From NCBI GenBank assembly GCA_002841035.1, contig PHDR01000047.1, positions 1-12,075 of the forward strand: DNA of 12,075 nt, written 5' to 3'. A model generated the notes under the pieces. The model had not been told where the DNA came from. It ran no database searches and worked only from the letters and a program-made list of their open reading frames with translations. Below, piece by piece: positions 1-6,361 of this stretch. The translations under genes and the position numbers were made by a program. Positions within the stretch are counted from its first letter, which is position 1, and every line of letters begins with the position of its first letter. Source of the DNA: Bacteroidetes bacterium HGW-Bacteroidetes-12 (GTDB taxonomy: Bacteria > Bacteroidota > Bacteroidia > Flavobacteriales_E > Vicingaceae).

Positions 1-23
1 ATCGCAGAATTTCTAAATTCTAT

Positions 24-60
24 TTTAACCATAGAGGCACAGAGGTTACGGAGAAACCAA
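24..60. repeat. Degenerate 'accatagaggcacagagg' intergenic repeat
   Basis: The stretch is built from short A/G-rich words of the ccatagaggcacagagg type, followed by a variant copy (ttacggagaaacc). I recall words of this type as degenerate intergenic repeats in several bacterial groups. A perfect 7-bp hairpin (AGAATTT, loop CT, AAATTCT, 6-21) lies just before it. The region is downstream of the minus-strand heme A synthase gene and has no coding potential that I can support. Confidence 0.35.
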
Positions 61-67
61 AATTTAT

Positions 68-112
68 AAGTATTCTTAAGTATTAATAAGTACTCCTAAA
101 TACTAAATACTC
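68..112. repeat. Imperfect decamer repeat (aagtattctt / aagtattaat / aagtactcct)
   Basis: Three consecutive 10-bp blocks begin with AAGTA, and a fourth diverged block (aaatactaaa) plus a partial one follow. The series runs into the last codons and the TAG stop of the heme A synthase gene. It is a weak, AT-rich tandem series and may partly reflect base composition. Confidence 0.35.
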
Positions 113-1140
113 TGTCTCCTAAAAACAAACATTCCAAAAACGGTTGCCGCCAACAATAAAAAAGCACCTATTTGATGCACAACCCCTAACCAAACAGGAA
201 CGGCATATACTAAGGTAAATACGCCTAATAAAAATTGCATAAAAACAATAGTCAACACTATTTTCAAACTCAATAATTGGATGTTGGTTAACTCATTTTT
301 GGCTGCCTGAAACCAAATAAACACAACCAATCCTACTACTATAATTGCCAAATAACGATGAATGAATTGTACTCCTGCTAAGCCTTCAGTGAAGTTTTTC
401 CAAACAGGGGATATCGCAAAAACAGCGTCATTAATCCATTGGTTTTCCATTTTTGGCCATGTGTTCATTATGAATCCTGCATTTAAACCAGCAACGAAAG
501 CTCCATAAACAATTTGAATAATTAATATAATTAAAAGCACATTCATGCTTTTTGAGAGGGATGGGAAATAGGTATGTTTAGGCGTAATGTTTTCAACCAA
601 ACCAAGTGCTACCCAAAATGTGTAAGCAAAAGTTAAAAAAGCAGTAACAAGATGAATTGCTAGCCTGAAATGACTTACATCTGGGTCTTTATTCAATCCA
701 CTTTCCACCATCCACCAACCAAAAAAACCTTGTAGTGCACCCATTCCAAGCAAAATAACACATTGAATTATCATTTTTTTTGATAATCTCTTTTTAAGTA
801 AAAAATAAATAAAAGGAATAATAAAAACCAAACCAATAATTCTTCCAAGTAAGCGATGCAAGTATTCCCAAAAGAAAATAGATTTGAATTCATCTAAGGT
901 AAAATGCGTATTTACAATCTGATATTCAGGAAATTGCTTGTATTTATCAAATATTTCTAACCATTGAGCCTCATTTAAAGGTGGTATTATGCCCATAATC
1001 AATTTCCACTCAACCATTGAAAGTCCAGAATTGGTTAATCGAGTGATTCCGCCAATTATTACCATCAAAAAAATGAGTAAACACCCTGAAATTAACCAAT
1101 AAAATATTGATTTATTCTGATTTTGTATTGAGATATTCAT
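103..1140 (-). CDS. ctaA: Heme A synthase (COX15/CtaA family)
   Basis: The protein is a 345-residue polytopic inner-membrane enzyme that oxidises the heme O methyl group at C8 to a formyl group, giving heme A for aa3-type cytochrome oxidase. Visible family motifs are GGITRLTNSGLSMVEW (30-45), EYLHR (92-96), QGFFGWWMVESGL (137-149), AIHL (161-164), an AGLNAG...NTWPKM segment (218-231), IHRY (260-263) and VHQIG (321-325). The four expected heme-ligand histidines fit H95, H163, H261 and H322. Eight hydrophobic spans are apparent. The extracellular-loop cysteine pair of Bacillus-type CtaA is absent, so it resembles the mitochondrial/proteobacterial COX15 type. Length is normal for the family. The ATG lies 9 bp after the stop of the upstream membrane-protein gene, implying cotranscription. 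No Shine-Dalgarno sequence is seen, as is usual in this phylum. Confidence 0.95.
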   Translation of the reverse strand: MNISIQNQNKSIFYWLISGCLLIFLMVIIGGITRLTNSGLSMVEWKLIMGIIPPLNEAQWLEIFDKYKQFPEYQIVNTHFTLDEFKSIFFWEYLHRLLGRIIGLVFIIPFIYFLLKKRLSKKMIIQCVILLGMGALQGFFGWWMVESGLNKDPDVSHFRLAIHLVTAFLTFAYTFWVALGLVENITPKHTYFPSLSKSMNVLLIILIIQIVYGAFVAGLNAGFIMNTWPKMENQWINDAVFAISPVWKNFTEGLAGVQFIHRYLAIIVVGLVVFIWFQAAKNELTNIQLLSLKIVLTIVFMQFLLGVFTLVYAVPVWLGVVHQIGAFLLLAATVFGMFVFRRQSI

Positions 1141-1149
1141 TTTCCAAAA

Positions 1150-2451
1150 TTACTTCTTAAAAATTGTAAAAAACCAAGAATTTTTAAGTTTTTCAACATC
1201 CAAAAGCATCAGTAATGCGATTAACAAAAACAACGTAGTGAAAATTTTATATCGTACAATAGCACCCATAATTGGAGTAGTTAATCCTATAATTAATGCA
1301 GAAGTAATTGCATAAAGCAAGCAAAAATAAAATATTGACGGATGAGCCATTGTTTTTTTTCTAAAAAATAAAACAACAAACAGTAAAATAAAAAATAAGC
1401 TATTTTCTAATGCACTAAATAGCGTAAAAACAGAATAGCTCTCCCACAAAAAAGGTCGAAGCAATACATTTATAAGTGCTTCTGGCATAAATAAAAAGAC
1501 ATCAGAAATAGAATTGAATTTTGGTTGGTTAATAGCACTTCCTACATCTACTTTTTCCACCAAGTAAATAAAATCTTGCTGTTTATTGATTAATATAGAA
1601 AATGGATTATAATCTACTGTAAAAAAGACCATTAAGAAGCTAATTGCAATTAAAATAAATATTGTTGCTGCATAACTATAAAAAGCACTAAAGGTTGTTT
1701 TTTTGTGCATAACATACCCTATCAAACAAGGGATGATAGCAGCAATAACACTCAACTTAGTAAATATCATAAGCATTGAAGTTATTAATACAACCAACAC
1801 GCTTTGTAAGGAATATTTATCAGAAAGTTTGAAAAAATGGATTAAAAAGAAGCCCAACGCAAAAATAATAATTCCTTCTTTTAGTAAACCAGAACCCCAA
1901 AACAACAGTGATGGAATAAAACAAATTGTCAAGAAAAGTATTTTTTTTGTTGATTGAAAAAAAGGCAGAAATGCTTTGTAAATAGCTACCAAACCAACTA
2001 GAGCAACAAAATTTATAAAAACATTATGTACGTGATAAAAACCAAAAGAAAACAGACGAACAAACATATTAAAGCGAATTATTATATGCGTATCGCTCAA
2101 AAAATTACTATTATTTACCCTGTACCAATAGCCCATTTTGGAGTAATACTGTTCGTGAAAATAAGCTGTGTTGAAGTCTAATCCAAATAGCATTTGAAAA
2201 AAATCAATTGGATTACTTTTAATAGATGCGAACAAAATTTTACTATCATCAAAATACTTAAAAACATCTGCTGTAACTCTATCTGTATAGTAATAAGTAT
2301 AAATCATAGTAATTAATATGCTAATAATCACTTTTACACCAAATAACAATATTACCCAATAAGACGGAATAGATATTTCTTTAAAAAAAGAAAGTTTGCT
2401 TATGAGGAAGCAAAAAATTATAAAATAAAATATGGTAAGAAAAATTTCCAA
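1150..2451 (-). CDS. Polytopic membrane protein of unknown function
   Basis: This is a 433-residue integral membrane protein with roughly ten hydrophobic segments and a short basic C-terminus (...WFFTIFKK). A soluble loop at about 57-130 is rich in aromatic residues and contains DVFKYFDDSKILF (62-74) and GYWYRVNNSN. A second conserved-looking motif is PSLLFWGSGLLKEG (179-192). The pattern resembles conserved Bacteroidota membrane proteins of the EpsG or polysaccharide-polymerase/glycosyltransferase kind, but I do not recognise a named family and assign no function. The start is a TTG at 2449-2451, immediately after an in-frame TAA. The first ATG would be codon 49 and would cost the first membrane span or more, so TTG is preferred. 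It precedes heme A synthase by 9 bp on the same strand. Confidence 0.8.
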   Translation of the reverse strand: MEIFLTIFYFIIFCFLISKLSFFKEISIPSYWVILLFGVKVIISILITMIYTYYYTDRVTADVFKYFDDSKILFASIKSNPIDFFQMLFGLDFNTAYFHEQYYSKMGYWYRVNNSNFLSDTHIIIRFNMFVRLFSFGFYHVHNVFINFVALVGLVAIYKAFLPFFQSTKKILFLTICFIPSLLFWGSGLLKEGIIIFALGFFLIHFFKLSDKYSLQSVLVVLITSMLMIFTKLSVIAAIIPCLIGYVMHKKTTFSAFYSYAATIFILIAISFLMVFFTVDYNPFSILINKQQDFIYLVEKVDVGSAINQPKFNSISDVFLFMPEALINVLLRPFLWESYSVFTLFSALENSLFFILLFVVLFFRKKTMAHPSIFYFCLLYAITSALIIGLTTPIMGAIVRYKIFTTLFLLIALLMLLDVEKLKNSWFFTIFKK

Positions 2452-2492
2452 TTAGAATAAGTTAAAAAAATAAAAGTACTATAATTTTTGAA

Positions 2493-2723
2493 TTACGAGT
2501 TACGAGTTACGAGTTACGAGTTACGAGTTACGATTTACGAGTTACGAGTTACGATTTACGAGTTACGAGTTACGAGTTACGATTTACGAGTTACGATTTA
2601 CGATTTACGATTTACGATTTACGAGTTACGAGTTACGATTTACGAGTTACGATTTACGAGTTACGATTTACGAGTTACGATTTACGAGTTACGATTTACG
2701 ATTTACGATTTCTGATTTACGAA
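2493..2723. repeat. Tandem heptamer array (TTACGAG / TTACGAT), 31 exact units plus 2 degenerate
   Basis: From 2493 to 2709 there are 31 consecutive 7-bp units with no indel, and the only variable base is the seventh: 17 units end in G and 14 in T. Two degenerate units (TTCTGAT, TTACGAA) follow to 2723. The order by run length is 5G, 1T, 2G, 1T, 3G, 1T, 1G, 4T, 2G, then four T-G pairs and 3T. The 3' half thus alternates as a 14-bp unit. All three plus-strand frames are stop-free because no phase of the unit makes a stop, while the minus strand contains TAA in every unit. The apparent peptide repeat (YELRVTS-like) is therefore most likely spurious. The array separates the divergently read membrane-protein gene from nth. 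Confidence 0.95.
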
Positions 2724-2733
2724 TTGTTAATAG

Positions 2734-2741
2734 TATTTTTG
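2734..2741 (+). promoter_or_regulatory. Candidate -7 box TATTTTTG upstream of nth
   Basis: TATTTTTG matches the Bacteroidota -7 consensus TAnnTTTG and ends only 4 bases before the nth ATG. Transcription from it would give a leaderless or nearly leaderless mRNA. The matching -33 TTG would have to lie inside the end of the heptamer array, where no good match is seen, so the call is tentative. Confidence 0.3.
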
Positions 2742-2745
2742 TGTA

Positions 2746-3399
2746 ATGACAATTAAAGAACGCTACGAGCATTTTATTGCTTATTTTATTAAACATCAAC
2801 CCGTTGCAGAAACGGAATTACACTATAGCAATCCTTACGAACTGTTGGTTGCTGTAATTTTATCAGCCCAATGCACAGATAAAAGGGTGAATATTGTTAC
2901 GAAAGATTTGTTTGAGCGTTTTCCAACTGCAAATGAATTGGCAGCAGCCGATGTTGAAGAAGTATTTGAATATATTCGCAGCATCAGTTATCCAAACAAC
3001 AAAGCAAAACACTTAGTTGGTATGGCTAACATATTGGTAAACAACTTCAAAAACATAGTTCCTTCAGATATTGATGAATTACAGACTATGCCAGGTGTAG
3101 GTAGGAAAACAGCCAATGTAATAGCAAGTGTAATCTACAACAAACCAACAATGGCGGTAGATACACACGTTTTTAGAGTTGCCAACCGAATAGGTTTAAC
3201 TATCAATGCAAAAACCCCACTTGCAGCAGAAAAACAATTGGTAAAACACTTGCCCGAAGAAGTAATTCCTATTGCTCATCATTGGTTAATATTGCATGGA
3301 AGGTACATTTGTGTTGCACGTAAACCTAAATGCGAAAAGTGTGCATTGACAAATTTTTGTGAGTATTATGAAGAAGTTTGTAAAGTAGAAAGTTTATAA
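2746..3399 (+). CDS. nth: Endonuclease III (DNA glycosylase/AP lyase)
   Basis: This bifunctional base-excision-repair enzyme removes oxidised pyrimidines and cleaves the abasic strand by beta-elimination. The 217-residue product has the standard family length. The helix-hairpin-helix motif MPGVGRKTANV (115-125) carries the catalytic lysine K121. The catalytic aspartate is D139 in VDTHVFRVANR. The C-terminal [4Fe-4S] loop is intact, with C189, C196, C199 and C205 in the C-x6-C-x2-C-x5-C spacing. The ATG at 2746 aligns with the usual N-terminus, so no longer start is needed. The gene stands alone, with tandem arrays on both sides: heptamers 22 bp upstream and 15-mers from 1 bp downstream. Confidence 0.97.
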   Translation: MTIKERYEHFIAYFIKHQPVAETELHYSNPYELLVAVILSAQCTDKRVNIVTKDLFERFPTANELAAADVEEVFEYIRSISYPNNKAKHLVGMANILVNNFKNIVPSDIDELQTMPGVGRKTANVIASVIYNKPTMAVDTHVFRVANRIGLTINAKTPLAAEKQLVKHLPEEVIPIAHHWLILHGRYICVARKPKCEKCALTNFCEYYEEVCKVESL

Positions 3400-3400
3400 A

Positions 3401-3497
3401 GTCTTAAAGTCTAATGTCTTAAAGTTTGAAGTCTTAAAGTCTAATATCTTAAAGTCTAATATCTTAAAGTTTGAAGTCTTAAAGTCTAATGTCTAAT
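3401..3497. repeat. Tandem 15-mer array (gtcttaaagtctaat), 6 units
   Basis: Six contiguous 15-bp units run from 3401 to 3490, followed by a partial unit (GTCTAAT). Units 1, 3, 4 and 6 end in CTAAT and units 2 and 5 end in TTGAA. Units 4 and 5 begin with A instead of G. The array starts one base after the nth stop and ends on the stop codon of the convergent ATPase gene. No hairpin typical of a terminator is present between these two genes. Confidence 0.9.
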
Positions 3498-4621
3498 TAC
3501 AACAGAAATTCAGTATAATTATCTGCATGAATAATCTTTGCATTACTTTCTGGATAGGCATTTAAGAATGTTTTTGTTATGCGATGCTTTTTTTTAGTTG
3601 CCCATTTAAACTCAAAGGCATTTAATATTCCATCTTTTTCTTCAAGGTAATCAATTTCTTGTTTGTCTTTTGTTCTCCAAAAATAAGTATTGCCATAAAA
3701 ATTAGCATATTGATTGCGTTTCATTCGTTCAGAAACAAGGTAATTTTCCCATAATGCACCAATATCTTGCCTTCCTTCCAATAGTTGAAAAGATGATATT
3801 AACGAATTCCGAATACCATTATCATAAAAATAAATCTTTTTAGAGGATTTTAATTCGTTTCTCAAATTTCTACTAAAGGAATGAAGTCGAAAAACAATAA
3901 ATGATTTTTCTAATAATTGAACATACGATTCTACTGTTTTGCTATCCAGTCCAATTAAATTACCTATTTCATTATAAGACACCTCGTTTCCCACCTGATA
4001 AGCCAACGCTTGTAGCAATTTTACTAATTTTTCAGGTTTTTTAATCGTTTCTAGCATCAATAAATCACGATATAAATAACTATCCGACAGCAATTTTAGC
4101 ACTTCTATTTCATTGCCTTGATTATTAACAACTTCAGGATAAGAACCAAAAACCAATCGAGTGTTTAACATTCTTTTCTCAATGATTTCTGAAAAATGAG
4201 TTGCTAATTCGTTGAATGAAAATGGATAAAGATAAAATTCATATTTTCTTCCTGTGAGTGGTTCATTTGTTTTATTTTGGAGTTCAAAAGCAGAAGATCC
4301 TGTGGCTACAACCTGAATTTCAGGATAAGTATCAATTAATAATTTTAATGCTAACCCAATTTCATTAATATTTTGAGCCTCATCAATAACAACTAACTTT
4401 TTTTCGCCAATAAGTGCTTTTAATGAAGTTGACGTTGGGTTTTTAAACCTTTCTTTGATATCAAATTCATCTGCATTTAACCATATTGATGGTTCAGGGT
4501 GTTCAGCTATAATTTTTTTTAATAAAGAAGTTTTTCCTGTTTGGCGGGCTCCTATTAACATAATAGTCTTTCCTTTAAAGAGTTTTTCTTTAATTTTATT
4601 TTCTATACTTCGTTGTATCAT
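3497..4621 (-). CDS. AAA+ ATPase with DUF4143 C-terminal domain
   Basis: The 374-residue protein belongs to the widespread prokaryotic ATP-binding family that joins an AAA_14 ATPase to DUF4143. Walker A is GARQTGKT (24-31), Walker B is LVVIDEA (76-82) and a sensor-like ATGSS lies at 106-110. The DUF4143 part starts near SYLYRDLL (181-188), includes a winged-helix-like segment (about 205-250, YNEIGNLIGLDSKTVESYVQLLEKS) and ends with a PD-(D/E)xK-like core (EIDYL 322-326, then EFK 337-339). Members are often linked to mobile or toxin-antitoxin-like loci, but the cellular role is generally unknown and I assign none. The ATG at 4619-4621 gives the usual N-terminus, just before the ATP-binding core. 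It is transcribed away from the M16 pair, and its promoter region consists of 32-bp repeats. Confidence 0.9.
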   Translation of the reverse strand: MIQRSIENKIKEKLFKGKTIMLIGARQTGKTSLLKKIIAEHPEPSIWLNADEFDIKERFKNPTSTSLKALIGEKKLVVIDEAQNINEIGLALKLLIDTYPEIQVVATGSSAFELQNKTNEPLTGRKYEFYLYPFSFNELATHFSEIIEKRMLNTRLVFGSYPEVVNNQGNEIEVLKLLSDSYLYRDLLMLETIKKPEKLVKLLQALAYQVGNEVSYNEIGNLIGLDSKTVESYVQLLEKSFIVFRLHSFSRNLRNELKSSKKIYFYDNGIRNSLISSFQLLEGRQDIGALWENYLVSERMKRNQYANFYGNTYFWRTKDKQEIDYLEEKDGILNAFEFKWATKKKHRITKTFLNAYPESNAKIIHADNYTEFLL

Positions 4622-4636
4622 TTACAGTAATTTTAA

Positions 4637-4644
4637 CAAAAATA
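4637..4644 (-). promoter_or_regulatory. Candidate -7 box TATTTTTG for the ATPase gene
   Basis: Read on the minus strand, this is TATTTTTG, a match to TAnnTTTG, 15 bases before the ATPase ATG. A TTTG lies 21 bases further upstream inside the adjoining 32-bp repeat, a spacing compatible with the -33/-7 arrangement of Bacteroidota promoters. The region is AT-rich, so a chance match is possible. Confidence 0.4.
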
Positions 4645-4725
4645 CAACTTTTTTGGAATTGAATCCAAAAATATATCAACTTTTTTGGAATTGAATCCAA
4701 AAATATATCAACTTTTTTGGAATTT
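4645..4725. repeat. 32-bp tandem repeat, about 2.5 copies, each with an internal hairpin
   Basis: Copies begin at 4645 and 4677 (each 32 bp, identical) and a truncated copy begins at 4709 and matches for 16 bases. Each full unit contains TTTTTGGA, the 6-base loop ATTGAA, and TCCAAAAA, a perfect 8-bp stem. On the minus strand the units also carry TATTTTTG-like and TTTG words, so the array overlaps the ATPase promoter. Confidence 0.9.
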
Positions 4726-4728
4726 GAG

Positions 4729-4755
4729 CTTTTGTTGGGTCTTCACGAACAAAAG
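4729..4755. other. Inverted repeat CTTTTGTT / AACAAAAG
   Basis: This is a perfect 8-bp inverted repeat (4729-4736 and 4748-4755) with an 11-base spacer, directly after the truncated third copy of the 32-bp repeat. It lies between divergent genes, so it is more likely part of a repeat element or an operator-like site than a terminator. No function can be assigned. Confidence 0.4.
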
Positions 4756-4769
4756 AAATATCGTTTGTG

Positions 4770-4870
4770 ATGACACAAAAATTAGAGACAGGAGAATAGA
4801 GATTAGAGATTCCTTCACTTCATCCCGTCCCGATAACTATCGGGAGCTTTCGGGATTTCGTTCGGAATAC
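4770..4870. repeat. Intergenic palindromic element (REP/MITE-like) with CCCGATA-TATCGGG core
   Basis: The element has nested symmetry. The inner perfect 8-bp stem is TCCCGATA (4828-4835), loop AC, TATCGGGA (4838-4845). A second stem is TCCCG (4823-4827) with CGGGA (4851-4855). The outer arms are ATTCC (4809-4813) and GGAAT (4864-4868). It is preceded by loose attagaga/gagattagagat words (4781-4810). I recall cores of the CCCGATAnnTATCGGG type as a common dispersed Bacteroidota intergenic element. It lies between divergent genes, so a terminator role is unlikely. The plus-strand frame across it (about 4685-4873) is not judged coding. Confidence 0.65.
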
Positions 4871-5005
4871 TAAAACCTAACACTTATCTACTAAATTAAC
4901 CACTCATATTAGTATTTTACCATTAATGTAATTGCTCATATAAAAAACAATTCTTTTTATTACTTTCGCTCGAACAAATTATTATTATAATAAATCTAGT
5001 TACAA
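4871..5005 (+). promoter_or_regulatory. AT-rich leader and promoter region of the M16 gene pair
   Basis: The 135 bases before the first M16 gene contain no open frame of note. TACTTTCG at 4961-4968 differs from TAnnTTTG at one position and would place transcription start roughly 30 bases before the ATG. The nearest upstream TTG (4932-4934) is 26 bases away, longer than the usual spacing, so the promoter is tentative. No Shine-Dalgarno sequence precedes the ATG at 5006. Confidence 0.3.
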
Positions 5006-6322
5006 ATGAAGAAAATTTTAATCTCAACTGCCTTATGCTTAGGATTAATAAGCGTTAATGCACAACAAGTAAATAAAATTAAGTTTGAACAATACAAGCT
5101 TGATAATGGACTAAATGTTATTTTACATCAAGACAAAACAACGCCAATAGTTGCTGTAACGGTTTTGTATCATGTGGGTTCAAAAAATGAAGATCCAAGT
5201 AGAACAGGATTTGCTCACTTTTTTGAACACCTATTATTTGAAGGTTCTGAAAACATTGGAAGAGGAGAGTACATGAAAACAGTTTCAGCTAATGGTGGAA
5301 TCTTAAATGCAAATACTTCTTTTGATAGAACATTCTATTTTGAAATATTACCATCAAATCAATTAGAATTGGGTTTATGGATGGAAGCAGAACGAATGTT
5401 GCACGCAAAAATTGACGAAATTGGTGTGGAAACGCAACGAGAAGTAGTAAAAGAAGAATACCGTCAGTCTTACGATAACCGTCCTTATGGTTCTTTTATC
5501 ATGGAAATGTTTGGAAGAGCATTTGAAAAACATCCTTACAGCTGGGTTCCAATTGGCTCATTAGAACACTTAAATCAAGCCAAAATTGAAGAGTTTAGAG
5601 ATTTTTATAAAACTTGGTATGTACCAAACAATGCTACATTATCTATTGCAGGTGATTTCGATATTAAACAAGTGAAACTATGGATAAACAAGTACTTTTC
5701 AACCATTCCTAAAGGAACAAAAGAAATGAAACGACCAACTATTGTTGAGCCAATTAAAAACAAAGAAATAAGAGATACTGTTTATGACAACATTCAATTG
5801 CCTGCAGTAATGATGGGCTACCACACTCCTGCTCAAGGAACTCCAGATGCTTATGCTGTTGAAATGTTAGCTCAAGTTTTATCACAAGGAAATAGCTCTC
5901 GATTACAAAAAAGTATTGTTGATGAGCAACAAAAAGCCTTATTTGTTGGAGCATTTCCATTTCCTACTGAAGACCCAGGATTATCGTTGATGTTTGGAAT
6001 AGTTAATATGGGAGTTTCTATAGCCGACCTCGAAGCAGCTATTGACGCTGAAGTTGAAAAAGTACAAAAAGAATTGATTTCAGAAGACGAATTTCTTAAA
6101 ATGAAAAACCAAATAGAAAGCAATATGATTTCTCAAAATGCTAAAATAGAAGGAATTGCAGAGAATTTAGCTAACTATTTTGTATATTATGGTGATGCAA
6201 ACTTAGTAAATACTGAAATTGATCGCTATATGAAAGTAACCCGAGAAGATTTAAAAAGAGTTGCTAATGAATACTTTAGAAAAGACAATAGAGTGGTATT
6301 ACATTATCTTCCAAAAAAATAA
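5006..6322 (+). CDS. M16 family zinc peptidase, catalytic subunit (exported)
   Basis: This is a 438-residue insulinase/mitochondrial-processing-peptidase-like zinc protease. A signal peptide (MKKILISTALCLGLISVNAQ, 1-20) predicts export to the periplasm. The inverted zinc motif HFFEH (71-75) gives ligands H71 and H75 and general base E74. The third ligand is E150 or E151 in REVVKEEYRQ, at the family's spacing of about 76 residues. Family signatures NGLNVILHQD (34-43), HLLFEGS and DNRPYG (157-162) are present. The C-terminal M16 half (from about 190) lacks the R/Y pair at the equivalent site (SSRLQKSIVDEQQKALFVG), as expected of a catalytic subunit. The next gene encodes a matching non-catalytic partner 39 bp downstream. 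The pair is likely cotranscribed and forms a closed-clamshell heterodimer degrading peptides. Confidence 0.93.
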   Translation: MKKILISTALCLGLISVNAQQVNKIKFEQYKLDNGLNVILHQDKTTPIVAVTVLYHVGSKNEDPSRTGFAHFFEHLLFEGSENIGRGEYMKTVSANGGILNANTSFDRTFYFEILPSNQLELGLWMEAERMLHAKIDEIGVETQREVVKEEYRQSYDNRPYGSFIMEMFGRAFEKHPYSWVPIGSLEHLNQAKIEEFRDFYKTWYVPNNATLSIAGDFDIKQVKLWINKYFSTIPKGTKEMKRPTIVEPIKNKEIRDTVYDNIQLPAVMMGYHTPAQGTPDAYAVEMLAQVLSQGNSSRLQKSIVDEQQKALFVGAFPFPTEDPGLSLMFGIVNMGVSIADLEAAIDAEVEKVQKELISEDEFLKMKNQIESNMISQNAKIEGIAENLANYFVYYGDANLVNTEIDRYMKVTREDLKRVANEYFRKDNRVVLHYLPKK

Positions 6323-6361
6323 GCACTAGTTAAACGAAATTTCAACCATTAAATTATAGAT

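Noticed and set aside
1703..1957. Plus-strand coding region inside the membrane-protein gene
   Set aside because: It is antisense to a long, well-formed membrane protein and has no recognisable motif; likewise the antisense frames within the M16, S74 and formate dehydrogenase genes.
2488..2715. Plus-strand open frame encoding a YELRVTS-type heptapeptide repeat
   Set aside because: The 7-bp unit contains no stop in any forward phase, so any frame stays open; it begins at a TTG, has no non-repeat domain, and is best explained by the DNA repeat.
2493..3497. CRISPR arrays at the heptamer or 15-mer repeats
   Set aside because: The units are contiguous with no unique spacers, far shorter than CRISPR repeats, and no cas gene is present.
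3497..4621. Defence-system or toxin-antitoxin assignment for the DUF4143 ATPase
   Set aside because: No partner gene, toxin or phage-defence neighbour is present; family membership alone does not support a defence role.
4828..4845. Intrinsic terminator at the CCCGATA hairpin
   Set aside because: No T-tract follows and it lies between divergent genes, so there is nothing upstream on either strand to terminate.
4685..4873. Small protein across the 32-mer and palindromic element
   Set aside because: The frame is made entirely of repeat and hairpin DNA and uses a TTG start; there is no family resemblance.
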